From NCBI GenBank assembly GCA_014706295.1, contig JACSVZ010000007.1, positions 6,353,699 to 6,417,698 on the forward strand: a stretch of DNA of 64,000 bases. The letters are read 5' to 3'. The DNA comes from Lycocorax pyrrhopterus obiensis. Taxonomy: Eukaryota > Chordata > Aves > Passeriformes > Paradisaeidae. The position numbers and the translations under genes are program-made. The notes under the pieces are model-generated. The model was given only the letters and a program-made list of their open reading frames with translations. It made no database searches and was not told the DNA's origin. Below are positions 14,001 through 29,000 of this stretch, in pieces (within the stretch, counting starts at the first letter, position 1; each line of letters starts with the position of its first letter).

Positions 14001-17000
14001 AGCTTCAACATTTCTTTTCTTTTCCCTGCTTGACTTTCATCGTTTAAAATAGTATTATGTAGTCTTTTGTAAGCAAAACCAGGATGTTTGTGTTGTGCAA
14101 TGCTTTTAATAGCACAGCTTCTGAAAAAATCTACATTAAATGTAGTTTAGTAGTGCACTGGCCATGCCACTGACATGGCTTTGGTTATTAGTAAGAACAT
14201 AGGGAGAGTATCCCAAAACATCTGTTTACAGTAAATATAGCAAGTTTATTTCTCTTACAACATTTTTAAACGTTTTTAGACCAAGAAGTTCAACGGTTGA
14301 AGATAGGAATGGAGACATTATTGGCTGCAAATGAAGAAAAGGTGAGAATATAATCCTTGTTCTACATATCAAGAACGAAATTATGGGTTTGGATCTCTGC
14401 AATGTTCCAAATAACACACTTTCTATTAGGACTAAATGAGAATTGTAATTTTTATGATCATAAATCAAGCCATGGGATTTTCCCGTATGGTGGCACACTC
14501 ATATATGACCAAATAGACAATAATATGCATCCCTAAAAACTTCCTTTTGTAAGTGGGGAACCCAGACAGGCAACATTAATTCTGGAGAACATTAATGTGG
14601 CTCATAACATCTATTTCTCAAAAACCAGTAATGTCAAACCCCTCTGGTTTCCTTATGTCTATAATTTCACATTGTCTAGCAAATATTGTGTACAAAGGCA
14701 AATCACATTCCTTACAAGGCATGTGAGAGACTTGAGCCTGTTTTCATGAAAATCACAGAGATGTAGTACAGTGTTTCTGCAATTAAAAATGAAGGATTTT
14801 AAATGTGATTTTATTTATTTAATGTTTTCCACAGGACCGTCGGATAGAGGAGCTGACACTACTGCTAAGCCAGTACAGGAGGGTCAAGGACATAATGATT
14901 GCAGCTCATGGTAAAACGTCTTGTGGATAATTTCCTGGTTTTATTTCAAGTTTATGTGGTGTTTCCTGTGACCACTATGACCTGTGACCATTAGCCAGGT
15001 TTTACAGCATAAAATGATATTAGGAGAACTCATTTCCCTTCCACTAAGGAAAATCCTGACAGCTGACTAGACAAGTTTCCTTTGGAAGGAAAAACTGAAA
15101 ACCCACTTTGCTTTGCTGCACAGACTTCTGTGTATTTAGCTTCAAAATCTGGGTGGGGGGAAAAATCCCTTTGTCCATTTCTCATTTACACTGTGGTGTG
15201 GGTTTTAGGAAGTGGTGTGGGTTTTAGGACAATCTCATTTTAAGTTGCCATCATAATTTTGAGCACTGAATTTAATCTGGGAAACTTGACCTTCTGAAAG
15301 GACGGTTTTGTTCCATGCACATCATCACATTAACAAACAATTACAATATTTTTAGGCCTTGTATGGCAGAATGGAAACTTACGTTTAACACACAAAATAG
15401 GGAATGAGAGAAAACCTCTGTCTGAATGTTCATTAATTAAATAACTAAAAAGGAGCAAGGAGCAAGCCATGATGCTCTGGATTATTGAGCTGATAGTGCA
15501 GAGAGCATGATGGTGTTAATGTACACTGGTGTAGATACTCCCTAGAGGGTAAATAAAACACAGTGATGCTCAGCATAGTAAAAAAAACAAACATCCCAAA
15601 CACAAACCTATGTAGGACCTAGAGCACATACTGAGATCATCTACCCTGGGGTGTGTACTGTGAAAGATCGAGAGTAAGAACAGAATATCAACTTCAGCTC
15701 GCCCCAGAACACCAAACTGTGAATTGCAAGTGGTTCAGAAGCTGCTTGATCAGCAGCTCAGGGGCTCCCAGAAGAGCACAGTGTGCAGCTGAAAGTGGTA
15801 AATGGGTTGTTCTAATATAAACCAACTTGGTGGGAAGTCAGAGCCCAAAGGAAAGGTGGGAAACTACAGGCATCAGGGAAAGACTGGAGGGGAATTCAGA
15901 GGCCAAAGAATTTAGACTGTCTGAGATGGCCCTAAAAGTTTTTTCTTTACCAGTTTCTCTCCCTTTCTACTTCTACTCTCTAATGCTTTCAGGCTCTTCT
16001 GTCTCTGGTGGCAGTGAAGAGGAACTTGAGGCAACTTTAAGGAAGTGGAATCTTTCAAATAACTCTCAAGGAGAATTACTGAAAACAGAGGTACAGATGT
16101 TTTATAAGCAGGTTCTGCTGTATAGATGATTTTTTGCTGTTGGTTTCTCTGTAGTAATGTAGACGAGGGCTCAGCCCTGGCCAGATTTTTGTATTTCTTG
16201 GTATGGGCACAGCAGATTCAGCATCAGGCACCAGAGTTACAGGCTTGAAACTCTTGTATTTTACTCAGGCCTCTGCAGGAGAATTGTCACCAGCTGTGCT
16301 CCCTCCAGGGCCACACAAAGCCACGGAAATCAGGCAAGACCTTTCTTTCTCATGTTTCATGTGGGTTGTCCTAAATTGTATTATTTAGACTGTTTAGCTG
16401 TTGGCATCTTGTCTTGACTGTTCTTAGTTTGCTGTAGTTTTGAGTACTTGTGAAAGCTGTGCTTGTCATGGAGTCTGCAATGCTTAGCTGTTTAAGGTTT
16501 AAATTGTAGGAATAAATCAGCATTTTTGTACGTCAGAAGATACATGCACTGTAGCCCTTAAAACTATAAAATTTATTTCTATTTTAAGTGGAAGCATTCC
16601 AGTATCTTCAAGTAATTCAACCTCTCCGCAAGAAGAATCTTTGGAAATCACAAATAGGTAAGAAGAAGTAACTGTCATTGAAATGCAAACCATTTTTCCT
16701 ATTTAAAATCCCTAAATGCTGCACATTGCTCACAGAGAGTTATTGCTGTGCTCGTTAAGAGCTCTAAAGTCATCTATAGATGCAAGGCTAAAGCTGCCCA
16801 TGGGCCTGGCTGCCTTTCGCTGCTGAGCAGAGGATGTCTTGTTGCTGTTTCTGACTTCACCTACTGCAGTTTTCAATGCCATGGTTTTCAGACAAAAAAT
16901 ATAATAAAATAAATGAATCTCTTAATTCTGTGCTGTGTTTTATGCAGACATTATGTGATCTGTGCAGCTGTTGCATCAGATGCTGGCGATAAGCAAAAAA

Positions 17001-20000
17001 AACATGTCTTAACTGCTGCTTTTTTGTCTGTCACTTTTTTCAGGGTTTCACAGAAAAAAAAGTCAAGTAGTTTAGAAGACTTGCAGAGTGAATCCTTGGA
17101 AAAGGTTGGTTTATTTGTACTCACAGCTTCTGGTGTTTAATGTCACAACTAAAAGACAAAGATCAAGTATAAATATTCTTTTTGTTTCACATATAATAAC
17201 TTTAACCACCACTAACTCTCTGTGGGGAAAGAGCCCTAGTGATAGAACAGCTCAGGCTCTTTTGCCACCCCATTGACAAGCTGGTTGACACACTCATATG
17301 GACACACCTTCAAATTCAGTTTTACCCCTGAGAGAAACAAAAATATTTAAGAGAAACACAAGAAATAATGAGAAGTCATTTTGTTAAACTGCAGTATTAT
17401 TTTGTTTATAGGTGTTTTTAAAATATTTTTTTACTTCCAAATCACTAAAAATATTAGGGCAGCTAATCCTGAAAGTAGCTAAATGTTGGGACTGGGTATT
17501 TCCACCTAGGATTCCTTTTTGAGTGTGTGCATGTAACTATGAGTGCAGCTCCCTTAGCTTTCTATCACAAGTGGCATTCCTGAAGATGACAGTGATGCTG
17601 CCTTAGTTAAAGCAGCAGGAGCACTGTTGATACTTCAAAGGCTTTAATTCCATTCCAGAATAAAACTTTCCAATTTGCAACGTCTTGTTATTGTGGTCCA
17701 GAGTCTTGTTTTGTCATTATGTACATTGTTATTTTGCTACACTTTTGTAATTCTGCTTTTTGAGACTGTTGTTGCTTTCTGTATTCAAATTAGTCTTAAT
17801 ACCAGGTCACCTACACTCAGTAATGCCATTTAAACCAGATGCCAGTAATATGATTGCTCCAGTTCTTGACTTTTAAAAAATTTTTCTTAAACATTCTAAT
17901 ATTTGTCTTGAATTGCTGGAGATGACAGTGACCAAATAGAATGTGTGAAATTTGTGCTGCATTCATTTGACTGTGGTCACACATACGTGACAAATCAGAA
18001 CTAACATTTCATTCCATGAAGAATTGATGAAGGTTTTCTTGTCATAACTTTTAGTTATTTTCTTGTCTTAAATCAAAAATCTGAATTTGTCTCTGTGATA
18101 TGCTGCGATAAGGCTGTGCCTACGCATTTATGCTGTAAAAGTGCTCTACCCATAAAATCAGAGTCCATAGAGGAAGAACCTACCAAGGATATGAGAAAAT
18201 TGTAGCAAGCCCTCCTCATGTTCAGCAAGGCATTTAAATTGCGTGCCCTAATTTAGGCACAAGGCCTCTTAATGAGATGGCTGAGACCTCCCTGTGTGTA
18301 TCAGTGAGTGGCTAAACGTGAATATTGCAACCAGAAACCTTGTTTTGCTGACACAGCATGACAAGACAGCTTTTTGCATTAAGTCCAAGAGAACCTGCGC
18401 AAGCAGCACTGTTTGCTGGAGTTACTCTGCCTTGCTCAAATTCCCATTGCTTCCTGTGCAGTCACCCCAAGATACTTCCAGCAATAATAATAATAAAATA
18501 ATAAACCACATCGGTGTCCCTGACCTAACTGTGGTGGAATTTTTATCACTTGGTTCCTATCAGAGCTCTTTATGATTTCAGCTGGATCCATAAAGGATTG
18601 TGTGTGTTATTTTATGTCAGCTGTTTTCATATTGGTCTAACTGTTAAACAGCTGTTATGTTCCCAGCTCAAAGTAAGTCTAAAGGGACCACCCAGAAACC
18701 TGAAAATAGCAAAATTCCTTTGATCACAACAGAACTTAAACAGGAATTTGTAGAGCGGGGAGTGAACAAACATAATTAGTATTAAATACTGGCTTGAAAT
18801 GAAGAGGTAACAGTCCTTGTAATATATTGTCCATACATTAAGCAGCACCTCTATAGCAATAAGACTACATTTGATGTTCCGTGTATGTATGTTAATACTA
18901 ACATTTGTCTGTTGCTTTTTTCCATAAAACTTTGAAATTGCCCTCCCTGAAACTCCGTAGTATGTAGATGGAAAACCAGCACAGCCTGTTGTAGAACAAG
19001 AGGTATATTAACTGCAACCTTCCCTAACAATTCTCTGTTGTGACGTGATGTGCTGTGATGGTATGGCTGGGTTTGCATTTTATGCTCATTTTGTCTTTAA
19101 AATGTTTGCATAGTTCCAGTGCTGACAAACAAAAGGGGGTAAGGACTCGAGAGGGAACTCTTTTGGTTTTTACTTTTTATCTAAAAGTTTGTTACATGAA
19201 GCTGAGGTCAGTCAGTCTCAGAATATACACTGCTAATGTAAGACACAATTTCTCTACTCATACAATATTTGGTACAAGTTGGGATGTACTCCTGCAGTTG
19301 CCAAAAAGGAGCAGAAGCTGAGGAACTATGCAATCTGACCTGCAGCTGTAGTATCCAAAGAATCCTCAAGGCCTTGGAATAAGAATAGATAAAGTAGTAG
19401 TTATCTCATTAAATTTTTAATGTATCATCCTGTCACAGACAAAGTTTTGAAACTACTTTGTTGCAATGGGGTTACTAAAAAGGAGCATGCTGCGTGTTCC
19501 TCTATACGAAATATGGTTTCCATATTTCTAGTGCAAAGTTTTCCTATGAAACCTCCATTCAGATACTGAGACATTTACCAGTGTGAGTTTATTCCAAAAC
19601 ACATATTGGATGTACACCATTCCCACTAACAATATCAATTGGAGCTGCAGGTTCATTGCCTGTCTCAAAAAGCATCTCTGTCCTGTAGTTTTCATCCAGA
19701 GTGATGGCTCATCCATTTTTCATCTGGATTCAGTGTTGAAGAAATCCCAACAAGCCATTTCCAAAACTGGAGGCAAAAGTACCTCTGTGAAACACATGCT
19801 TTGCCTGGAAATGTAACTTATTAGGCCTAAAACTGTCATATTTATGGCAATATTTCATCTACCCTTGTACAAGGAGCACAATGCCCAAGTACAATCACTT
19901 GAATGCAAGGAAAATTAGGTTCTGCAACAGAACTGGCAATTATATTTAGGTGCAATTATTTTTTTAAAAATCTTCACATTTACAATTCTGTCTATGCAAA

Positions 20001-23000
20001 GAGATTTTCATCCTTACAAAAGTTAAATTTCTGTACCCTAACTTTGGTGTTGATTTTTTTCGCTGTTACTAATGGTGGTGGGAAATATGTTTGAGAAAAT
20101 TTGAGGCATACAAACATTTTTGGGTCAAATTCCAGCAAGATACAATTGTGAGGCAGAAACAGAGTCTGGTGAAAAATAGGGGGGAAAAAAAGATCTGAGA
20201 AGTAACTAAACACATTTTTGGCACTATCAAAGTTGACCTTGAAAGGATCCAATGATTAAACAGTGCCAGGGTCCTATAGGAAAGGGAGACAGCTAGAAAA
20301 ATTCTAATGGCAAAGCCCAGTAACATTTAACATATATTTTAAAGTAATGTGCAGTGGCTGAAGTGGGAGGAGCACATGAGGGAAGGCAAGGCTGCATCTT
20401 AGCTAGAAAACTGTCAGCTGACTGATGGATTTAAATTGAGTTATCTGTAAGCAGGAACGTGCAGGGACAGGAGTCATTTTGAACCATACTTTTTCTCAGC
20501 TTTAAGAACATTGTGTACTGGATTGCTAGTGCTGTGAGCGATTTGATGTTGTATTTATTTCATCTTTCCCTCTTTTAAAAACAACAGAGTAAGCCAGTCG
20601 TGAAAGGCAGCAAGTACCAAACGTTGCCAGGAAAGCTGCCCCGACCCCTGCAGAACGGAGAGCAGGGGATGTATAACCCCCCAGACGGATGTGGCATGAG
20701 TGACAATGATGACAACGGCGTCCCAGGCCTGAGTATGTAGCTGTGCCTCTCCCAGAGGGAAAATCCAAACTGTTTGAGGGACTGGGACATAGCACGGGAT
20801 AGAATCTGCTAGGCCAGAACAATGGTTCAGTTAGGGAATGCTGTACTGCTTTTATTTTTTTAACAAACACCAAAAATATTCCCACAGCTCATGGCAGAGT
20901 GAAGGACCAGTTTAAGTTAGAGGGGTTTTTTCTGTTGCACTTGACAATACCATTGTATTTTTACAATACAATCATCAAAAACATGAACGTTTTGGGTAAA
21001 AATGCTTGTATCAGCACTGTTGGTTGCTGTAGCTCATGGGGACCCACAAGTGAAAATTTAACTTGCTACCATGCACAGAAACATCCGTGGATTTGGGAAC
21101 TACAACTATATTGTCATTCCACAACCACAGCCCTGTGGAAGCCTGTATTAATTTCCTTTCAGGGGCACCTTAAGCACAGATTTACTGACAAAAAGGTGTT
21201 AAGAGTGAGGCACAGGACCAGGTATTTTTCTAGGACTGAAGAGCTTGAGAGTTCAGGCACGAGAGTATCTCTTGAGATTCTGAAGTCTTCCTACACTTTA
21301 AAAGTCACGGTGGAATTTTTTTGTTTGGCTGCTGTTTTTTCTTTGGTGGGTGTTGGTTTATGTTAAGGCCTCGTGGTCCCAAAGGCTGCTAGCATACTGC
21401 AGTTTCAAGATTGCAATTGGTAGTGGTTGTTCAGGGGTTTTGAAAGAGCTTTTCTGTGATTGCAACTTTGTAGGCAATGCGTGAGCCATGCTGTTATGTC
21501 TTTTAACTGCAGGATTACCCAAGGATGGGTGAGCTTGTAAAGGAAAATGTTCTTTTTCTAGAAACAAGCAATGGCTTCTTAAATACACTGAGTTGAGCGA
21601 ATTTTTTCTGCAGGTTGGTTTGCTTCTCGCATGTGCAGCAAACTCATTACACCTCCAGTTCTCTATTTCGGAGCAATTCGAAGCAATCTTAGCCGTTGCT
21701 TCATTTCAGATACTCTGCAGGCTTTGTAGAGCTCTGTAGTATTTGCTTAAAGTGCTAAAACTGTCCAAGAATAGTTAGAAAAGCCCCAAACAGATCCAAT
21801 ATCATCCCTATATGCTTAAGATGATCTGTACAGAGTTCCTGGGGCTTGTGCACACAATGCATATTCACTTTCACGTCAAGCATAACTGCTTCTTTTCTTT
21901 TTGTTTCTGCTTTTAATGCTTAGCTTAACTACTTTGCCCTCCTGTAACTTTATTTTGCTGGTGTTTTGTATCTTCTTTGCTTCTCCATCTGGCTTTCTGC
22001 TTCTTGGGATGACTGAAGATCGCGTCAGGAGTGTCAGTGCACCAGTGCTAGGTACTGTATCCAAACAAGATGCATCTTTAACACCATTTTGCTGCTTACT
22101 TTGTTTCTGTCCTTTCCCCTTCCTTTTCCCTATGAAATACTAATCCCAACTGGGCCCTCTAGATTGAACTTCTTACATGCAGTACTGAAATGAAGTAATA
22201 GCTCCTGCTGTATGGCATTCACATGGGATTTCTCTTTATAATGCTTATTCCTGATTTCATTCTGCTTTCACTGAAGTTAGAAGAATTCCCACTGATTTTG
22301 ATGGAAGAGTTGAGGTATTAAGAGCAGGCAAGAAGACCTTAAATGAATTCAAATAATGTAGGTAAATAGGAAAGACTGAAATAACAAAATTATTTTACCC
22401 AATGTTCTATTTTTTTCTTTTTTTTTTTTCTGTATCAAATGTACAGCTGTTTTTTCACCTTCAGACCATGTTTTTTTTAAATACAAGAACAATTTTATAG
22501 GTATCTGTACTTTTTTATCATGTTCTGCATTTAAACATCAGTCTCCCAGACAACAACTTGATCAATAATTAGTATAAAATGTGACGATAACGCTGTTCTT
22601 AACCCAGGAGAAACTGAGAACATGGATGGTACAGTGGTCTCGGATGACCTTTCACCTCTTTCTTTGGGAACGGATTCAGGCCCACAATCTCCATGGTCTC
22701 CAGAAAACAGAAAGAGTCCAAAAGGGATCAAGAAAATCTGGGGAAAGTAAGGTTATTTTTTTTTAATTCACTGTCAAAGCATTTTAGCTGAGAATTAATC
22801 CAATTCCCAGCAAAATCTACAATTATCTATAGCAAGAATAACCTAAAATCTGGGGAGAGAAAGCAGTTCTGGGATTGCATGGGTGTGTCCTTAAATACAC
22901 ACATAAGGTGTGGAAAAATGGCTGGGAGTGTTCACAGCATCATGCTGATGAAGGAAATAAGGCACTGCTGTCATCTTATTGCTATTAATTCAGCATGCCA

Positions 23001-26000
23001 GCAGTTTTATTAGCCATGAAAAATTGAATTCTAGCAAGTTGTCCATTACAAAAGACACCAGGTAAAAAAAAATGAGAGAAAACAGAAGGAACGAAAAGCA
23101 GGGCACAGTTGCACTGTGTCCACTTGATCTGCTTCAGGAACAGCAGCCATTTCCAAGTCTGGATTATTAATTGGATCAAAGTGTTACGGCTGCTCTGTGG
23201 AGCTCTTTTTTTTTCCCCTCCAGAGTAAGGTCCAGACTGAATTTCCTAGAACTCCTTGAGCTACCTCTGGAATTTGGCATTTGTGGTTTCCAGGGAGATT
23301 ACCAGAGCTGTTAGTTGTCACTGTAGTTTCCATGCAGAACAAACATCCTCTGTCACCAGCTAACAGCCCTGTCGTGGCACTCTTGTCTTGCAAGAATACG
23401 AAGAACTCAGTCAGGTAACTTCCCTGCAGACGACCTGGGCCTGGCAGAGTTTCGGAGGGGTGGTCTCCGGGCAACAGCTGGACCTCGCTTATCCCGATCC
23501 AAGGACACCAAAGGCCAGAAGAGGTAATGGCTCCTTCTCTCCCTGGCACAGCCTGTCACGTGTGGTGGTGTTAAAAGTGCTGAACAGCCAAACCCTCCTC
23601 TTGGGAAATACAGTTTTCCCAAGCACTTCAGGCCATGTGGAATTCCACAACAGCTGGAAAGAATTTCTCTGGTAGCAAAATCATCCCGAGAATCTCCCCT
23701 GCCTACACTCCTCCAGCTGCAAGTCGCAGCACTCACTGCTTGGTGGAGTGTCAAAAATTTCACCTTGTTAAAGGACAAGGAGAATTATCATCTCCTGTGG
23801 GAGTATCTGCATAATGATGAGGATTCAGCAATTCCCTTTTCCCTCTTTTCAAACAGAAAATGGGAAATTCTTATCTGCCCTGCAACTGTTCACAGGTTGT
23901 GGCTGGGCTGCCAAATTCCCAGGACACTCAAGAACAGAGCACACTGACAGATTTGCTGCAGTGCTGCCTCTGGCAGCACGATGAGCTTTCCAATACGGAC
24001 ATTCATTCTTTCCTTTAACATTTTTCCAATGTTTCTTGTGCTTTCCAGTGACCACAATGCTCCCTTTGCTCAGTGGAGCACTGAAAGGGTTTGTAACTGG
24101 CTTGAGGACTTTGGCCTGGGCCAGTACGTGATTTTTGCCCGGCAGTGGGTGACGTCAGGCCACACGCTCTTAACTGCCACACCTCAGGACATGGAAAAGG
24201 TAATCACTGCTTCTCTCTACCTGTTGATTCCGTCCAACCAGGCCTCTCCAAACCATTGGCTCTACCTTTCTGAAACCCACTGTATCAATTTTCACAGTTA
24301 CCAAACGAGAGGAAAGGAGCCAGAGGCAAGGCAAACTCTTTGTTAATGGTTTTTGTTGCAGGAAATGGGAATAAAACATCCACTGCACAGGAAGAAATTA
24401 GTTTTGGCCATTAAAGCAATAAATGCAAAACAAGATGAGAAGTCTGCACAACTTGATCATATCTGGGTGACACGTAAGTGTTTGAGCTCTCACGGAATTG
24501 TTTGGGAAGGAATTTCTCCCCCCTGTATGAACGGGCTGCTTGATACATGTTTAAGCGGTTACCAAACGTCTTTTAGAAAGCACTAAGTTTCACCATAGTA
24601 GAATTGGGGATTTTTGTGCTGTTCTTGACATCCAAATATGCAGCCTGTGGTATGCTCTTCCATGGGGAACTCTGTCAGACTGCAGGGAATAAAATGGGTG
24701 TGCTCAGCCTAGGAAGAGCTACACTATGCCGCAGAAGATGTACTCCTGTACTGTCAAATATCATGGGGGTGGTGCGGACAAAGCTCTTTGGTGGGAATTG
24801 CTTTTGGCTGCCCTCAGGAAAGGGGAACAGGTAGAATGAGCTACCTGAATGCCTCAGAAGTCAGGCCAGATGAGAAGGGAGAAGGGCTTCATTCTCACTG
24901 ATCTGGATTTGGTTCCCAATTGCTCTCACATCTGCAGGATGGCTTGATGACATTGGCTTACCTCAGTACAAAGACCAGTTTCATGAATCCAGAGTAGATG
25001 GGAGGATGTTGCAGTACTTAACTGTGGTAAGTACTATCACTTTTTCCTCAGTTTAACCAAATCTGACCTCAGAATAAGCAAAATATTTTACAATTTTCCT
25101 TTGAATGTGAGCAATTAAAGAATCTTTGCAAGACAGTAGTGCCAGTAATAACTCCTTTGTGCTGCCTAGTGCATGGAATCTGTTCCTAAGGTCCATAAAA
25201 CAAGCCATATGTTAGGGCTAACTTCTGCAAAGTCCTTCTTTCAGGATCATGTAGCACACCATGATTAAAAGTAAAATGACCTGTTTAACATCTTCTGGAG
25301 CACATTGTTCTCCACACCAAGTTAGCAACAATATTCAGTAAAGCAAAAGCAGAAAATCCAGTGGCTTGTACAGCTCTGACCACATTCACTGCACACCATG
25401 AACCACACACAGCCATCATGTTTTCTTCCCATTCTCCTGCCCAAGCCTGGATAATTAAGGCCTGGATTTGCCTTAAATAGGCCATGCTCCTGCCTTCATT
25501 TTTTAGCCAGGTCTTGCTATGGTGCAATGTTAAAAAAAACCAACAACAGAACCCCCCAAACCTCTACCCTAACAAAACCCAAACCCTCTTTAAAGTATAA
25601 CCTTTCATCTTACCTAAACCACAGTTACTGCAGTGTTATATAAAACTACACAGCAAATTTAAACTCTTTCTTCTTGCGGAGAGTATCTGTTTTGGTGTGT
25701 GTTCTGTGCCACCTAAAAGTCTCTCTCCTTCACAGAATGACCTTCTCTTCCTGAAAGTCACCAGTCAGCTGCATCACCTGAGTATTAAATGTGCCATTCA
25801 TGTGCTGCATGTCAATGGCTTTAACCCCCACTGTCTACGCAGAAGGCCAGTTGAGGAGGTAAAAGAATGTTTAAATAAATTAATTGAAGCACGCACGAAT
25901 TACCTGGTCCCAGCCAAAGGGGACAGAAAGGCAGCAGTGTACAGTGATACAACAGAATCATTACTACTAGGGTCTTGCACCTAAAGCAGCAGTTACGCCA

Positions 26001-29000
26001 CTTAGTAGTTGAATATCATGCATTTCTCTTTAGAAGTTATTTGCACAGTGGAAAAAAAGTTAATTCAGCTTCCAAGAGAATAATTTGGAATTATTTGTCT
26101 TTGCCTGACTTCATTTTTAAAATCTGTGAGGTTTTTGCCTTACTTGATCAGCATAGCTTTATCTTAGTACTAAGCACTGTCAATAACACTGTTGTCAAAA
26201 TGTTCCCTTGTAACACCTGTAATGTGTAATTGCTACTGTTGCACTACTTGATGAAACACATGGGGTTCCATCAGTACTAGATCAGGTCTGGATCTCATCA
26301 GAGGCTGTTTGAAGGGGCTTTGAGCAGAAACAATCCCTTAGTCAGGGAAGAACAACTGCCCTTGGAGGAAGAGGAGAGAGGCTGTTTTTATCCGAACTGA
26401 GGATGGGATGCATGCTCACACACTCAGACAATGCAGGCTGTGGTGCCATCACCTTTTGTGGTCCCTCCAACAGAACAACATCTCGCCTTCCGACGTGGTG
26501 CAGTGGTCCAACCACAGGGTGATGGAATGGCTCAGATCAGTGGATCTGGCAGAATATGCACCCAACCTTCGAGGCAGCGGAGTGCACGGGGGCCTGATCG
26601 TAAGAATTTACCATTTTACTACATCTCTACTAAAAATTGAAGGCTGTAATATAAACCATATTTTATCTAATGTTCATCAAGAAGAAAGAAACAAACACAC
26701 CTGCAATATGACAGCGTGATCAGGCCTTCTAAGGAGGCTCTTTATCTGATCCATGCATCTTAACTTTACAAAGGAAAACTAAAATAAAAAAGGACCAGCT
26801 AAAACACTTTTTATAATCAAAGCTGAGCTGGGCACAAGTGTTTGACAGCAGCACATAAAAGGAAACCTGAACTGTGCTGTGCAAAAGTTGCTTATTGATA
26901 AAGCATCACTGAGTGTTTCTTTGAGTGCTTTACCAGAACTCTGAGCCACGCTAAACAGCCACCCTGAAATCACAGCAGTCAGGAATGACATTTTTTAAAT
27001 TCAAAACATTCAGAACTACTTGCAGCTCACTAAAGTCAGAGTTCTGAAATACCAGGATTCTACTGCTGTCGAATTTTTGCAAAAATGGAATAGTAGAAAT
27101 CATATTGAGTTTATACTCTGAGTAGAGCAGAAAACTCTGAAAGCAAACTTGCTCAACCTAAACAAATGTATGGTTTGACGATAAATATAAATATATATTT
27201 GCCTGATCATGCTCAGCATTTTTTCTTGGCTCCTTTCAGGTATTTCCCATTCAAACCCCAGTGAGTATCATGAGTGAGCTATAAGAGGTCTAATGTGGAC
27301 AGACACTTAGTGAGAAATCCTCTGCTAAGCACTGTAGCAGTTTCCTATTGCAAATATTTCTATAAAAAATAAATATCCTGCCCTTTTCCCAGATTCTCGA
27401 ACCTCGCTTCAATGGTGACACGCTGGCCATGCTCCTGAATATCCCACCTCAAAAGACCCTCCTGCGCCGCCACCTCACCACCAATTTTAACGTGTTAATT
27501 GGGCCAGAGGCACAACAAGAAAAAAGAGAAATCATGGAGTCAGCAGCATACACACCTCTGACCACCACTGCCAAAGTTCGGGTAGGTACTGCTGTCAAAA
27601 AGGAGAAATGCCAGTGTCAAACTTCTCTGCTCTGAATTATAAAGAAAGTAAGGGACAAACATGGGCAGGGAGAGCTGAATTCTAGGAGGAGTGCTACATT
27701 TCCCTGAATTCTAGATACCAAAGCTTTTACTATGTATCTGTTTAAATCAGCTCCTGTAACAAGCACGAAATCTGTTGTGTCTTGTCTTAGAAGCAACACC
27801 ATGTAAATACCTCTAACATCAACTGCTACTCCCCATTTGAAAACAAAGGTAGTTAATTCACAATCTACGTACTTGAATGACCAGGGTATAGCAGTAAATG
27901 AAAAAGAGGGGATTTTGAGTGCTTAAAGAACAACCTTACTTGTCTTACTCAAAACTACTTGTGTTGACTCCTTATTTTAGCCAAAGAAACTTGGATTTTC
28001 GCATTTCGGAAACTTAAGAAAAAAGAAGTTTGATGAATCAACAGATTACATTTGTCCTATGGATACAAGCCCAGCTGCTACGAATGGTACTTCAAAAAAC
28101 TATGGTGGCTACAAAGGACTTAGTCCTTTCACTGACAGGGAACTGGATCAGGTGGGCCAGACAGACTGATGCCATGCTCATCTCATCCTCTCCATGCATT
28201 CCAAAGCTTGCCAATAACCAAATGTTCCCCTATAACAAACTCTTTGCTACATCTGCATGAACTCACTGAGAAAGTATTGGCTGTGGACACTGGAAAGACT
28301 TCCAAACTAAGAATGTTGGGGTTTTTTTTTAATCGACATCATAATAAACTCATCCATCTTCAAGCCCTTTTTCAGGACTATGACACCTTTACACTGCGAA
28401 GATCGAGGTATTTTGTCAGTCAAGGGGGGGGGGGCTGCAGAAAACACAAGACTTTTGTACTTCTAGCTTTCATAATTCTAGTATGGCACATTATTTTTTT
28501 CATTATCTTTATGGGTGGTTTTTAATGTAATGAATTCATTTGGACAAATTTGTACAAAGCTATCAAGTTATATTAAAGTACAACTGGATTGTATTTTTTA
28601 CAGTAGTCAGAGAATCCAACTGAATTTTTCTTTTATTGTGTACAGTGGGGAGTAGTTCTGCTTAGACAATCTATGTGAAGACAATGCATCAGTAATGAAC
28701 AAGTTATTAATAAACCAATAGTTAATTCACTTCTGTTATGTAGCAGTGAACTTGTGAATGAAACTGTCTAGATAGCATACAGACAAATGAAGACTAAAAG
28801 ACATCAAATTTTATTTCAACTTTGCTGTTGTGTAAAGGGATGTAAACCCTGAAAAACGGAGCGTTCCTGGAGCCTTGTGTGAACTTTGGCAACACACAAG
28901 AGCCACACAGAGGCAGCTGGAGTAAACTGCCCTTTCTCCAGTGACATAAAAACAGTTTAAGCCTGATAAGAGAATGGTCACAACATTGAAAAGACTAACT

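Larger units (their letters stand above)
11141..14279 (+). other. PPFIBP2: PPFIBP2 intron with a microexon candidate
   Basis: An AT-rich intron. It holds a probable CR1 3' end near 11605-11668 and a 33-bp candidate microexon at 12597-12629, listed separately. Positions 12440-14200 are rich in TTTAAT/TAATTA-type motifs and look like possible conserved non-coding DNA, judged only from composition. Confidence 0.5.

Noticed and set aside
20899..21366. 155-codon plus-strand open frame in a PPFIBP2 intron
   Set aside because: No splice sites in phase and no resemblance to liprin sequence.
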